From Streptomyces seoulensis (GTDB lineage Bacteria > Actinomycetota > Actinomycetes > Streptomycetales > Streptomycetaceae), in NCBI GenBank assembly GCA_013364255.1, contig CP054936.1:7768353-7832352 (forward strand): 64,000 nt of DNA, given 5' to 3'. The notes below the pieces were generated by a model. It was not told the origin of the DNA. It did no database searches and saw only the letters and a program-made list of their open reading frames with translations. Position 1 is the stretch's first letter. Each line of letters starts with the position of its first letter. Both the position numbers and the translations under genes were made by a program. Below are positions 40,087 to 48,919 of the stretch, piece by piece.

Positions 40087-41307
40087 ATGCGTCGTGGTGG
40101 GCCTTCGGTCCTCGGAATCGTCCTTGCGGGCGGAGAGGGCAAACGTCTGATGCCCCTGACCGCCGACCGCGCCAAGCCCGCGGTCACCTTCGGCGGCACC
40201 TACCGGCTCGTCGACTTCGTGCTGTCCAACCTCGTCAACGCCGACATCCTGCGCATCTGCGTGCTGACCCAGTACAAGTCGCACTCGCTGGACCGGCACA
40301 TCACCACCACCTGGCGGATGTCCAGCCTGCTCGGCAACTACGTCACCCCGGTGCCCGCGCAGCAGCGGCTCGGGCCCCGCTGGTACCTGGGCAGCGCCGA
40401 CGCGATCCTCCAGTCCCTCAACCTGGTCCACGACGAACAGCCCGAGTACGTCGCGGTGTTCGGCGCCGACCACGTCTACCGCATGGACCCGCGGCAGATG
40501 CTGCGCCAGCACATCGAGGGCGGCGCGGGAGTGACGGTCGCCGGCATCCGGGTGCCGCGCACCGAGTCCTCCTCCTTCGGGGTGATCACCCCGGCCTCCG
40601 ACGGGCTGACCGTCGAACGCTTCCTGGAGAAGCCCGCCGACCCGCCGGGCCTGCCCGACGCCCCCGACTGCGTGTTCGCCTCCATGGGCAACTACCTCTT
40701 CACCACCAAGGCGCTGATCGAGGCGCTGCACCGGGACGCCGAGGACCCGGAGTCGGTGCACGACATGGGCGGCTCGATCCTGCCCCAGCTCACCGAGCGC
40801 GGCGAGGCCCAGCTCTACGACTTCAGCGCCAACCACGTGCCCGGCGAGACCAGCCGCGACCAGGGCTACTGGCGGGACGTGGGCACCCTCGACGCGTACT
40901 ACGACGCCCACATGGACCTGATCGCCGAGCGGCCCGCGTTCAACCTCTACAACCGCGACTGGCCCATCTACACGCACTCCAATCAGCTCTCGCCGGCCCG
41001 GTTCAACGCGGGCGGCATCGCCGGCGAGTCGATCATCAGCGCGGGCTGTCTGATCCGCGGCCAGGTCACCCGCTCCGTGCTCTCCCCGGGCGTCCGGGTC
41101 GATCCCGGGGCGGTGGTGCAGGGCTCGGTGCTGCACGACAACGTCCACGTCGGCCGGGGCGCGGTGGTGCGCGGGGCGGTGCTGGACAAGAACGTGGAGG
41201 TGCCGCCGGGCGCGACCATCGGCGTCAACCCGGAGCGGGACGCCGAGCTGTACACCGTCTCCAAGGGCGGCGTGATCGCCCTGGGCAAGGGACAGCGCGT
41301 GCCGTGA
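40087..41307 (+). CDS. glgC: Glucose-1-phosphate adenylyltransferase
   Basis: The 406-residue protein has the nucleotidyltransferase start [26 protein letters not shown]. It has the conserved [10 protein letters not shown], the G1P-binding [10 protein letters not shown], and a C-terminal left-handed beta-helix ([17 protein letters not shown] to [13 protein letters not shown]). It makes ADP-glucose for the adjacent GT4 synthase. I used ATG 40087; an in-frame GTG lies five codons upstream. Confidence 0.97.
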   Translation: MRRGGPSVLGIVLAGGEGKRLMPLTADRAKPAVTFGGTYRLVDFVLSNLVNADILRICVLTQYKSHSLDRHITTTWRMSSLLGNYVTPVPAQQRLGPRWYLGSADAILQSLNLVHDEQPEYVAVFGADHVYRMDPRQMLRQHIEGGAGVTVAGIRVPRTESSSFGVITPASDGLTVERFLEKPADPPGLPDAPDCVFASMGNYLFTTKALIEALHRDAEDPESVHDMGGSILPQLTERGEAQLYDFSANHVPGETSRDQGYWRDVGTLDAYYDAHMDLIAERPAFNLYNRDWPIYTHSNQLSPARFNAGGIAGESIISAGCLIRGQVTRSVLSPGVRVDPGAVVQGSVLHDNVHVGRGAVVRGAVLDKNVEVPPGATIGVNPERDAELYTVSKGGVIALGKGQRVP

Positions 41308-41356
41308 CGGCGGAGCCGGGGGGCACGGGCCGAGCCCTCAGCCGCTCGGCGGCCGC

Positions 41357-41734
41357 TCAGCCGCTCAGCGGCGGGAAGTGGTTCAGGGTGACCGCGCTGG
41401 CCCGGCGCACCTCGTCGGCCGGGCTGAACTGGACGTACTCCGTGCCCGGCGCGGTGTGCACCGGGACGTGCCCGGGCGGGGCGTAGAACGCCTCCCCGGC
41501 CGTGTACACCTCGTCGCGGTCGGGGTAGCGCAGCCGCAGCTCGCCCTTGAAGACGTACCCCCAGTGCGGGCACTGGCAGCGGCCGTCCGGCAGTTCCCTG
41601 AGCAGCGGGGTCAGGTCGACGTCCTCGCGGTAGCTGCGGAAGTCCACCGTGTAGGGCTCCAGCTCCTCGGACTGCTCGACGACCGGGCCGTAGTCGCCGC
41701 CCTGGGTGGCGGTGTCCCGGGAGACCTTGGGCAT
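41357..41734 (-). CDS. Small cupin-domain protein
   Basis: The 125-residue protein has a single cupin barrel: CQCPHWGYVFKGELRLRYPDRDEVYTAGEAFYAPPGHVPVHT. His and Glu are at the usual metal positions and a Cys-x-Cys lies just before. I used the ATG at 41734 because homologous-looking sequence starts at MPKVSRDTATQGGDYG. It has no operon partner; it converges on glgC. Ligand unknown. Confidence 0.8.
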   Translation of the reverse strand: MPKVSRDTATQGGDYGPVVEQSEELEPYTVDFRSYREDVDLTPLLRELPDGRCQCPHWGYVFKGELRLRYPDRDEVYTAGEAFYAPPGHVPVHTAPGTEYVQFSPADEVRRASAVTLNHFPPLSG

Positions 41735-41940
41735 CGGGACCACTTCCCTTCCGCGGGTCGGGCGCGCCGCCGGAGGTCCGGCACGACGCGGAAGCGACGT
41801 CCCCATGGTGCGCGCCCCGCGGGCCGCGGGTCCACTTGGATCTCCGCGACGCGTGCACGCGACACCCGCGGGATGCCCGGCTCACCGGCCCGCAGACGTG
41901 ATCATGCAGGCAACGACGTCTCCTCCTAAGGACTGCCCGC

Positions 41941-44262
41941 ATGAGATGGACCCGGCGCCTGCGCCTGTGCCTGGCGGGAGCGGTGGCAGCGTCCGCGCTG
42001 TCCGCGGCCCCCGTCACCGCACGGGCCGCCGAACCGCGCGACGCCCGCCTCACCGACCTGGTCAACCCGTTCATCGGAACGGCGAACGAAGGCAACACCT
42101 TCCCCGGCGCGGCCGTGCCGTTCGGCATGGTGCAGCTGTCGCCGGACACCGGCCACAGCACCGGCTACGACTACACCCAGGACCACGTCCGCGGCTTCTC
42201 CCTGGTCCACCTCTCCGGCGTCGGCTGCCGCCTCGGCGGCGACCTGCCCGTGCTGCCGACGACGGGCGAGGTGACGCGGACCGACAACGCCAGGTACGCG
42301 GCCGGCTTCCGGCACGAGGACGAGAGCGCGAGCCCCGGCTACTACCGGGTCGGCCTGGACTCCGGCATCCGGGCCGAGCTGACCGCGACCGCCCGTACCG
42401 GCGTGCAGCGCTACACCTTCCCCGCCACCGACAAGGCCAACGTCCTGCTCGACGCCGGGCAGGCGCTGCACCGCATGGTCGCGAGCACGGTGGAGATCCT
42501 GGACGACCACACGGTGCGCACCGCGATCACCGGCCGCGGCTTCTGCAAGGACACCCTGCCGTACACCGTCTACACGATCACCCGCTTCGACCGGCCCTTC
42601 ACCGCGTACGGCACCTGGGACGGCGCCACCGTCACCCCCGGGGCGCGCACCGGGCACGGCGGCGCCTACCTGCGCTTCGACACCACCGAGGACCGCACCG
42701 TCGAGGCGACCACCGCGCTGTCCTACGTCGACGCGGCCGGCGCGGCCGGCAACCTGCGCGCCGAGGGCGGCCGCCGCTTCGACGCCGTGCGCGCGGCCGC
42801 CCGGCGGGCCTGGGAGGACCGGCTGGGCGACGTACGCGCCCACGGCGGCGGCGACACGCTCAGGCGCACCTTCTACTCCTCGCTGTACCGGGCCTTCCTC
42901 GCGCCCAACGTCGGCAGCGACGCCGACGGCCGGTACACCGGCTGGGACCGGCGCGTGCACCGCACCGACGGGTTCACGTACTACCAGAACTGGTCGCTGT
43001 GGGACACCTACCGCACCCAGGCCCAGTTCCTCGCCCTGCTCGCCCCGCACGAGTCCCGCGACATGGCGATCTCCGTGGTGCGCATCGCCGAGGAGAGCGG
43101 CTGGCTGCCCAAATGGGGCTACGGCACGGTCGAGACGAACATCATGACCGGCGACCCGGTGACCCCGTTCCTCACCAACGCCTTCCACCACGGCCTGCTC
43201 AAGGGGTACGAGGAGCGGGCCTACCGGGCGCTCAAGCGCAACGCCGACTCGCTGCCGCCGGCCACCTCGCCCGCGGTCGGCCGCGACGCCGTCCCCGACT
43301 ACCTCGCCCGCGGCTACGCCCCCTACCTCAAGGGCCACGAACCGACCAAGGCCGGCCACTCCGACTACGCGTTCGGCGGCTCGGCCACCCTGGAGTACGC
43401 CCTGTCGGACGCCATGCTCGCCCAGATGGCGCGCGCCCTGGGCCACCGCGAGGACGCCGACCGCTGGGCCGCCCGGTCGCTGAATTACCGCAACCTCTTC
43501 GACCCCTCGACCCGCTTCTTCCGCTCCCGCGACACCTCCGGCGCCTTCACCGGACCGTGGAGCCCGGCGCAGTCCGTCGGCTTCCACGAGGGCACCGCCT
43601 GGCAGTACCAGTGGCTGGTGCCGCAGGACCTGCCCGGCGTGGTGCGCCTGATCGGCGGCGAACGCCTCGCCAACGAGCGGCTGGACGAGTTCTTCGCCTA
43701 CGACCAGCTGCTCAAGGACCCCGAGCGCACCGCCCGCGAGGTGTGGGTCAACGGGCCGTACGCCTACTACGACACCGACAAGTACAACCCGCAGAACGAA
43801 CCCGACCTCATCGCCCCCTACACGTATCTGTCGACCGGGCAGCCGTGGAAGACCACCGACGTGGTGCACGCCGCGCTGACCCTGTTCACCGACGGGCCGA
43901 CCGGACTGACCGGCAACGACGACCTGGGCACCATGTCCGCCTGGAACGTGCTGTCGTCCATCGGCCTGTACCCGGTGCAGCCGGGCTATCCCACCTGGGG
44001 CCTGTCCACGCCGGTCTTCGACCGCGTCGACCTCCGGCTGGACCGCCGCTACCACCCGCGCGGCGCCCTCACCATCACCGCGCCCGGCACCTCCCGCGAC
44101 ACGCGGTACGTCCAGACGGTGCGCGCCGACGGAGTGACGTACGAACGGACGTATCTGACCACCGCCGCGCTGCGCTCGCTGCGCACCCTCCACTACACCG
44201 TGGGCCCGCGGCCCTCGTCCTGGGGGACGTCGGCGCAGGCCGCGCCGCCCGCCCTCAGGTGA
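41941..44262 (+). CDS. Secreted GH92 family alpha-mannosidase
   Basis: The 773-residue protein has a Sec-type signal (RRLRLCLAGAVAASALSAAPVTARAAEP). It continues with LVNPFIGTANEGNTFPGAAVPFGMVQLSPDT, the start of GH92 exo-alpha-mannosidases. Catalytic candidates are Glu550 in GFHEGTAWQYQW (general acid) and Asp660/661 in GNDDLGTMSAW (base region); activity in the family is Ca-dependent with inversion. It would trim mannose from extracellular glycans. There is no carbohydrate-binding module. Confidence 0.95.
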   Translation: MRWTRRLRLCLAGAVAASALSAAPVTARAAEPRDARLTDLVNPFIGTANEGNTFPGAAVPFGMVQLSPDTGHSTGYDYTQDHVRGFSLVHLSGVGCRLGGDLPVLPTTGEVTRTDNARYAAGFRHEDESASPGYYRVGLDSGIRAELTATARTGVQRYTFPATDKANVLLDAGQALHRMVASTVEILDDHTVRTAITGRGFCKDTLPYTVYTITRFDRPFTAYGTWDGATVTPGARTGHGGAYLRFDTTEDRTVEATTALSYVDAAGAAGNLRAEGGRRFDAVRAAARRAWEDRLGDVRAHGGGDTLRRTFYSSLYRAFLAPNVGSDADGRYTGWDRRVHRTDGFTYYQNWSLWDTYRTQAQFLALLAPHESRDMAISVVRIAEESGWLPKWGYGTVETNIMTGDPVTPFLTNAFHHGLLKGYEERAYRALKRNADSLPPATSPAVGRDAVPDYLARGYAPYLKGHEPTKAGHSDYAFGGSATLEYALSDAMLAQMARALGHREDADRWAARSLNYRNLFDPSTRFFRSRDTSGAFTGPWSPAQSVGFHEGTAWQYQWLVPQDLPGVVRLIGGERLANERLDEFFAYDQLLKDPERTAREVWVNGPYAYYDTDKYNPQNEPDLIAPYTYLSTGQPWKTTDVVHAALTLFTDGPTGLTGNDDLGTMSAWNVLSSIGLYPVQPGYPTWGLSTPVFDRVDLRLDRRYHPRGALTITAPGTSRDTRYVQTVRADGVTYERTYLTTAALRSLRTLHYTVGPRPSSWGTSAQAAPPALR

Positions 44263-44290
44263 CGAGGTGACCGTCCGCAACGGTCCCTCC

Positions 44291-44320
44291 GCCCCGCGGT
44301 CCCGGTGGGGATCGCGGGGC
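44291..44320 (+). terminator. Terminator downstream of the GH92 gene
   Basis: A 12-bp stem with one mismatch runs from GCCCCGCGGTCCC (from 44291) to GGGATCGCGGGGC (to 44320), followed by a short AT-rich stretch (GGGACTTTAATCC). Confidence 0.7.
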
Positions 44321-44424
44321 GGGACTTTAATCCGCTATTAACTGAGCGTAGCGTGATCGTACTTGACCGTAATCGGTCGGGAGCGCTTGACTGAGACTCA
44401 CTCACCGCCGACGCGAGGCAAGCC

Positions 44425-45798
44425 ATGACTTCCGATCCGCTCGCTCCCCTCGACCTGGCGTTCTGGAACATCGAGTCCGCCGACCACCCCATGCACCTCG
44501 GCGCGCTCGGCATCTTCTCGGCGCACTCGCCCACCGCCGCCGCGCACGCCGCCGACCTGCTCGCCGCCCGCGCCGCCGCCGTCCCCGGGCTGCGCATGCG
44601 CATCCGCGACACCTGGCGTCCCCTCGACCTGCGCCACCCCCTCCCGCGCGGACTGCGCGACGGACTGCGCCGGCCGCTCGGCCTCGGCGGCGCCGCCCGC
44701 GAACCCGACCCCTGCTTCGACCCGCTCCACCACGTCCGCCTGCACGCCCCCGCCCGCGACTTCCAGGCGGCGTCCGGCCGGCTCATGCAGCGCCCGCTGG
44801 AACGCAACCGCCCGCCGTGGGAGGCCCATGTGCTGCCCGGCGAGGCGGGCGACCGCTTCGCGGTGCTCTTCAAGTTCCACCACGCCCTCGCCGACGGCCT
44901 GCGCGCCCTGAGCCTGGCCGCCGCGATCCTCGACCCGATGGACCTGCCCGAGCGCCGGCCGCGCCCCGCCGCACCCGCCCGCGGACCGCTGCCCGACGTG
45001 CGCCGGCTGCCCCGGCTGCTGCGCGGCGCGCTCGCCGACGTCGGCCGCGCCCTGGACATCGGCGCCTCCGTCGCCCGTTCCACCCTCACCACCCGCCCCG
45101 TCCCCGCGCTCACCGCCGAACCCACCGGAACCCGCCGCACCGCCGGCGTCGTCCTCGACATCGACGACGTGCACCTGGTGCGCAAGGCCGTGGGCGGCAC
45201 CGTCAACGACGTGCTGATCGCCGTCGTCGCCGGGGCCCTGCGCACCTGGCTCGACGAGCGCGGCGACTCCAGCGCGGGCGCCGCCCCGCGCGCCCTGATC
45301 CCGGTCTCCCGGCGCCGCCCGCGCACCGCCCACCCGCAGGGCAACCGGCTCTCCGGCTACCTGATGGAACTGCCCGTCGGCGTCGCCGACCCGCTGCGCC
45401 GGCTCGCCGCGGTCCGCACCGCCATGGACCGCAACAAGGACGCCGGCCCCGACCGCGGCGCGGGCGCCGTCGCCCTGCTGGCCGACCACGTCCCCGCCCT
45501 CGGCCACCGGCTCGGCGGCCCCCTGGTCGCCCAGGCCGCCCGGCTCTGGTTCGACATCCTGGTCACCAGCGTCCCGCTGCCCGGCTTCGGCCTGAGGCTC
45601 GGCGGCCACCCGCTCACCGCCGTCTACCCCTTCGCGCCGCTCGCCCCCGGCCAGTCCCTCGCGATCGCCGTGTCCACCTACCGCGGCCACGTCCACTACG
45701 GCCTGGTCGCCGACGCCCGCGCCGTACCCGATCTCAACCGGCTGGCCCGCGCCCTGTCCGAGGAGGTGGAGACCCTTCTCACGGTCTGCGCGCCTTGA
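44425..45798 (+). CDS. Wax ester synthase/diacylglycerol acyltransferase (WS/DGAT)
   Basis: The 457-residue enzyme has the acyltransferase motif HHALADG (His152, His153, Asp157), the N-terminal start LDLAFWNIESADHPMHLGAL, and the C-terminal NDVLIAVVAGALRTWL and LPLNPxx-equivalent segments. It uses acyl-CoA to make triacylglycerol or wax esters as storage lipid at the membrane. The upstream 160 bp hold the GH92 terminator and AT-rich DNA with TTGACC/TTGACT elements. Confidence 0.92.
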   Translation: MTSDPLAPLDLAFWNIESADHPMHLGALGIFSAHSPTAAAHAADLLAARAAAVPGLRMRIRDTWRPLDLRHPLPRGLRDGLRRPLGLGGAAREPDPCFDPLHHVRLHAPARDFQAASGRLMQRPLERNRPPWEAHVLPGEAGDRFAVLFKFHHALADGLRALSLAAAILDPMDLPERRPRPAAPARGPLPDVRRLPRLLRGALADVGRALDIGASVARSTLTTRPVPALTAEPTGTRRTAGVVLDIDDVHLVRKAVGGTVNDVLIAVVAGALRTWLDERGDSSAGAAPRALIPVSRRRPRTAHPQGNRLSGYLMELPVGVADPLRRLAAVRTAMDRNKDAGPDRGAGAVALLADHVPALGHRLGGPLVAQAARLWFDILVTSVPLPGFGLRLGGHPLTAVYPFAPLAPGQSLAIAVSTYRGHVHYGLVADARAVPDLNRLARALSEEVETLLTVCAP

Positions 45799-45902
45799 TC
45801 GTCGCGCGTTTGGCGGTACGCCGCGCCGCTGCCGTAAAATCCCCCGTTCGAAAGCGAGCGCGACTCCACGCGCCGCGTGGCGACCAGGGAAACGGCAGCG
45901 CG

Positions 45903-47438
45903 ATGACGGTGACAGACGACGGCTCCACGGCCACGGACGAGGTGGTGTACGCACCGGGCGGCGCCGAGGCGTACGAGCCGGGCGACGAGGCGGCGCACGG
46001 CCCCGGCAGCGGCCCCGGCATCGACCCCGGCCGTCTCGCCGTCTGCCTCGACGTGCTCCAGGAGCTGGACCGGATAGAGGTCGACCACCCCGACGCCATC
46101 GCGGTGCGCCGCGCCACCTCGCACGTCTACCGCATGGTCAAGCAGCGCCGCCGCCAGGAGCGCCGGGCCGCCAAGACCGCCCACGACAAGGCGGTCACCG
46201 AGGCTACGGCCACCGGCTCCGCCCAGCGCGTCGACGACGAGACCGAGGGCATCCTGCCCTCCTCCCGCACCGAGGAGGGGACGATCGCCGGCGTGCTCCG
46301 GCGCCCGCGCTCCTGCTACGTCTGCAAGCAGCGCTTCGTCGAGGTCGACTACTTCTACCACCAGCTCTGCCAGAAGTGCGCCGCCGACAACCGCGCCCGC
46401 CGCGACGCCCGCGCCGACCTGACCGGCAAGCGGGCCCTGCTCACCGGCGGCCGCGCCAAGATCGGCATGTACATCGCGCTGCGGCTGCTGCGCGACGGCG
46501 CCCACACCACGATCACCACCCGCTTCCCGAGCGACGCCGTCCGCCGCTTCAAGGCCCAGCCCGACAGCGCCGACTGGATCCACCGGCTGAAGATCGTCGG
46601 CATCGACCTGCGCGACCCCGCCCAGGTGGTCGCCCTCGCCGACTCGGTCGCGGCCGAGGGCCCGCTGGACATCCTGATCAACAACGCCGCCCAGACCGTC
46701 AGGCGCTCCCCGCAGGCCTACAGCGAGCTGCTCGCCGCCGAGTCGGCCCCGCTGCCCGCGGGTGAGCTGCCCGCGGCCGAGGTGATCGGCACCTTCGGCT
46801 CGGGCGCGGTCGCCGCGCTGCCTGAGGCCGGCTCCGGCGCGCTCACCGCCCAGGACGTCACCGACCTGGCCCTGGTGTCCGGCTCGGCGTCCCTGGAGCG
46901 GATCGCGGCCGGCACCGCCATCGACGCGGGCGGCCTGGTTCCGGACCTGCACGACACCAACAGCTGGATCCAGACGGTGGAGGAGGTCACGCCGGTCGAG
47001 CTGCTGGAGGTCCAGCTGTGCAACTCGACGGCGCCGTTCATCCTGATCAGCCGGCTGCGCCCGGTGATGGCCGCCGCCGCTGCCCGGCGGACGTACATCG
47101 TCAACGTCTCCGCCATGGAGGGCGTCTTCGAGCGCGGCTACAAGGGCGCGGGCCACCCGCACACCAACATGGCCAAGGCCGCCCTGAACATGCTCACCCG
47201 CACCAGCGCCCAGGAGATGTTCGACAAGGACGGCATCCTGATGACGGCGGTCGACACCGGCTGGATCACCGACGAGCGCCCGCACCCCGACAAGGTCCGT
47301 CTCGCCGAGGCCGGTTTCCACGCCCCGCTCGACCTGGTCGACGGCGCGGCCCGGGTCTACGACCCGATCGTGCGCGGCGAGGCCGGCGAGGACCTGTACG
47401 GCGTCTTCATGAAGGACTACGCGCCGGGCAAGTGGTGA
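45903..47438 (+). CDS. SDR-family oxidoreductase with N-terminal zinc-ribbon-like motif
   Basis: The 511-residue protein is about twice the size of a classical SDR. Residues 1-130 are acidic, then basic and helical. Cys138, Cys141, Cys156 and Cys159 (CYVCKQRF and LCQKCA) form a zinc-ribbon-like site. The Rossmann fold starts at KRALLTGGRAKIGMYIALRLL and has ILINNAAQTV. A roughly 115-residue insertion precedes the serine strand NVSAMEG, and the catalytic YxxxK appears displaced (HPHTNMAKAAL, with Tyr replaced by Thr/Asn). The enzyme may therefore not use ordinary SDR chemistry. A TAAAAT -10-like element lies about 70 bp upstream. Confidence 0.85.
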   Translation: MTVTDDGSTATDEVVYAPGGAEAYEPGDEAAHGPGSGPGIDPGRLAVCLDVLQELDRIEVDHPDAIAVRRATSHVYRMVKQRRRQERRAAKTAHDKAVTEATATGSAQRVDDETEGILPSSRTEEGTIAGVLRRPRSCYVCKQRFVEVDYFYHQLCQKCAADNRARRDARADLTGKRALLTGGRAKIGMYIALRLLRDGAHTTITTRFPSDAVRRFKAQPDSADWIHRLKIVGIDLRDPAQVVALADSVAAEGPLDILINNAAQTVRRSPQAYSELLAAESAPLPAGELPAAEVIGTFGSGAVAALPEAGSGALTAQDVTDLALVSGSASLERIAAGTAIDAGGLVPDLHDTNSWIQTVEEVTPVELLEVQLCNSTAPFILISRLRPVMAAAAARRTYIVNVSAMEGVFERGYKGAGHPHTNMAKAALNMLTRTSAQEMFDKDGILMTAVDTGWITDERPHPDKVRLAEAGFHAPLDLVDGAARVYDPIVRGEAGEDLYGVFMKDYAPGKW

Positions 47439-47491
47439 GCGCCTCTCCCGCCCGACGGGCCGTCAGTCGGCGGCCCTGAGGCGGGAGGCGC
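47439..47491. terminator. Hairpin between convergent SDR and HD-like genes
   Basis: GCGCCTCTCCCGCC (47439-47452) pairs with GGCGGGAGGCGC (47480-47491) with a two-base bulge, overlapping the 3' end of the HD-like gene. It probably terminates both transcripts. Confidence 0.5.
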
Positions 47492-47906
47492 GGTCGGCGA
47501 CCAGTGCGAGGAGGGTGCGCCAGTCCTCCAGGACGCCCGCGTCCCCCTCGTCGGTCAGGGCCTCCTCGGCGGCCCGGCGCAGGGCGGCCGCGTCCTCGTC
47601 CGCCCCACCGCCGGCCCCCGCCCGCACCAGCCGGGCGACGCGCGCGCCGAGCAGCGGGCGGACCGCGCCGGCCGCCCGGTCGCCCGGCCCGGCCCCCGGG
47701 CCCGGTCCCAGCAGCCGCCCGATGCCCTGGACCAGGCCCGCCACCTGGAGTTCCTTGTCGGCCGGGTGGCGCCGGCGCAGCAGCGCGGCGGTGCGCAGGG
47801 CGTGGTCGTGCACATCGGCGGGGCGTCCGCGCCCGGCCGGTGCGACGGTCGCGCCCCGGCAGGCGTACAGCAGGTCCATCAGCTCCTCGACACTGCGCAG
47901 CTCCAT
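47463..47906 (-). CDS. Degenerate HD-domain-like protein
   Basis: The 147-residue protein resembles small HD/inositol-oxygenase-like proteins (HDHALRTAALLRRRHPADKELQVAGLVQGIGRLL). The metal-binding His-Asp pair of the HD motif, usually LVHDIG, is replaced by Gln-Gly. The central part that should carry further His and Lys ligands is short and Ala/Gly-rich. I infer loss of metal-dependent catalysis. A GGAGGA box precedes the ATG, so it is probably translated. Confidence 0.65.
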   Translation of the reverse strand: MELRSVEELMDLLYACRGATVAPAGRGRPADVHDHALRTAALLRRRHPADKELQVAGLVQGIGRLLGPGPGAGPGDRAAGAVRPLLGARVARLVRAGAGGGADEDAAALRRAAEEALTDEGDAGVLEDWRTLLALVADRASRLRAAD

Positions 47907-48071
47907 GCGTCAGTCCTCCCGCGAGACAGCCGTTCGGCGCCTCAGCAGATCATGGCCGGCTTTCGCCGCGGCCAACGGGACCTGAACGGCGGGACGTAGA
48001 CCGAACGGGTGAACTTCGGTCACTGCCCCGGGTGACAAATCGCCGCGAAGCCGCACAAGCAACACGCTTGA

Positions 48072-48138
48072 CTCCAGATAGTTACCCGCTCTTTGCAGCC
48101 CCATCGAGCAGGGGGCCGCTCATTTGGTTAATCTGGAG
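48072..48138. promoter_or_regulatory. Spaced 8-bp inverted repeat in the 430-bp gap before the 57-residue peptide gene
   Basis: CTCCAGAT (48072-48079) and ATCTGGAG (48131-48138) are perfect inverted copies separated by 51 bp, with a TTGACT element (48069-48074) overlapping the left arm. They lie in a locally AT-richer part of the gap 47907-48336. The remaining gap shows no convincing gene. Confidence 0.4.
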
Positions 48139-48336
48139 CGGACGGACAGCACCGAAGGGTTCCCACCACACCCACGGTCCGTCCCGGGGCGAGCCGGTGC
48201 ACAACGGCCGGATCGGACCTCGGTTGCCGACGCCACCGCGTCCGACCTGCTTGACCCATACCCGAGCGGGACCCAGGCGCCGTGGCGCACGGTGGCCGGG
48301 AGGCCCCGAGGGTGACCGACACATAAGGAGTGCGCG

Positions 48337-48510
48337 GTGACACCGGAGAAGACGAAACTCGAACAGGGAACCAGCGAACGCGTGGAGCGTCCGGGACGAC
48401 GGTCCTCGGACCTCGGCATCCTCGACGTGTGGGCGCGGTCCGCCCCCATCCGCCTGGCGGGCTACGAGGAGGACCTCGCCGAGCCGCACATCCTGCCCAG
48501 CGTGGACTGA
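48337..48510 (+). CDS. Small unknown peptide (57 aa)
   Basis: A GTG start with an AAGGAG box 6 bases upstream gives 57 residues. They have a charged N-terminal half and a C-terminal half reading DLGILDVWARSAPIRLAGYE and ending HILPSVD. There is no membrane segment, cysteine or signal peptide. The layout (polar leader, then an aromatic/aliphatic C-terminus ending in a short acidic tail) resembles a peptide precursor. However, no modifying enzyme is adjacent. It could also be a small regulatory protein. I do not recognise it. Confidence 0.6.
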   Translation: MTPEKTKLEQGTSERVERPGRRSSDLGILDVWARSAPIRLAGYEEDLAEPHILPSVD

Positions 48511-48570
48511 ACGGCGCCACCCCTCCGCTCGCCGACGGCGTGGGCGTGTGACCGTACGAGACTCACGCCC

Positions 48571-48873
48571 ATGCCGATCAGGGAAGCCGCGGCCGACGAC
48601 CGGTCGCGCGCCGCCCGGATCGCCAACGCGGGCTTCATGGTCGACCCGGAGCGCACCGGCGAGGGCGCCGGCCGCGCCCTCGCCGCACACGTGCTGGCCG
48701 CCGCCGCGGCCGACGGCTACCGCGGCATGGTCTTCAACGCCGTGGTGGAGACCAACCCGGCCGTGGCGCTGTGGACTTCGCTGGGCTTCACCGTCCTCGG
48801 CACCGTGCCGCGCGCCTACGAGCACCCGCGGCACGGACCGGTCGGCCTGCACATCATGTACAAGGCCCTGTAA
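48571..48873 (+). pseudogene. GNAT acetyltransferase with internal deletion
   Basis: The 100-residue frame starts like a GNAT (PIREAAADDRSRAARI). It jumps directly to the acetyl-CoA-site region FMVDPERTGEGAGRALAAHVL and the C-terminal NAVVETNPAVALWTSLGFTVLGTVP. Homologous enzymes of this subfamily are about 165 residues. The missing 55-60 residues would be strands 2-4, so the protein is probably non-functional, although its frame is intact. Confidence 0.65.
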
Positions 48874-48884
48874 CCCCTCTGAAC

Positions 48885-48911
48885 GCGCGGCCGGACGCTC
48901 CGGCCGTGCGC
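48885..48911. terminator. Bidirectional terminator between GNAT remnant and amidase
   Basis: GCGCGGCCGGA and TCCGGCCGTGCGC form a stem of about 11 bp around a CGC loop between convergent stops. Confidence 0.65.
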
Positions 48912-48919
48912 AACGCCCC

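Noticed and set aside
48124-48315. 63-codon frame upstream of the small peptide
   Set aside because: TTG start without ribosome site, mixed codon bias, and overlapped by equally open frames on the other strand.
48337-48510. Pup, lasso-peptide precursor or lanthipeptide precursor
   Set aside because: No C-terminal GGQ/GGE, no Gly core with Thr at -2, no Cys/Ser-rich core, and no modifying enzyme nearby.
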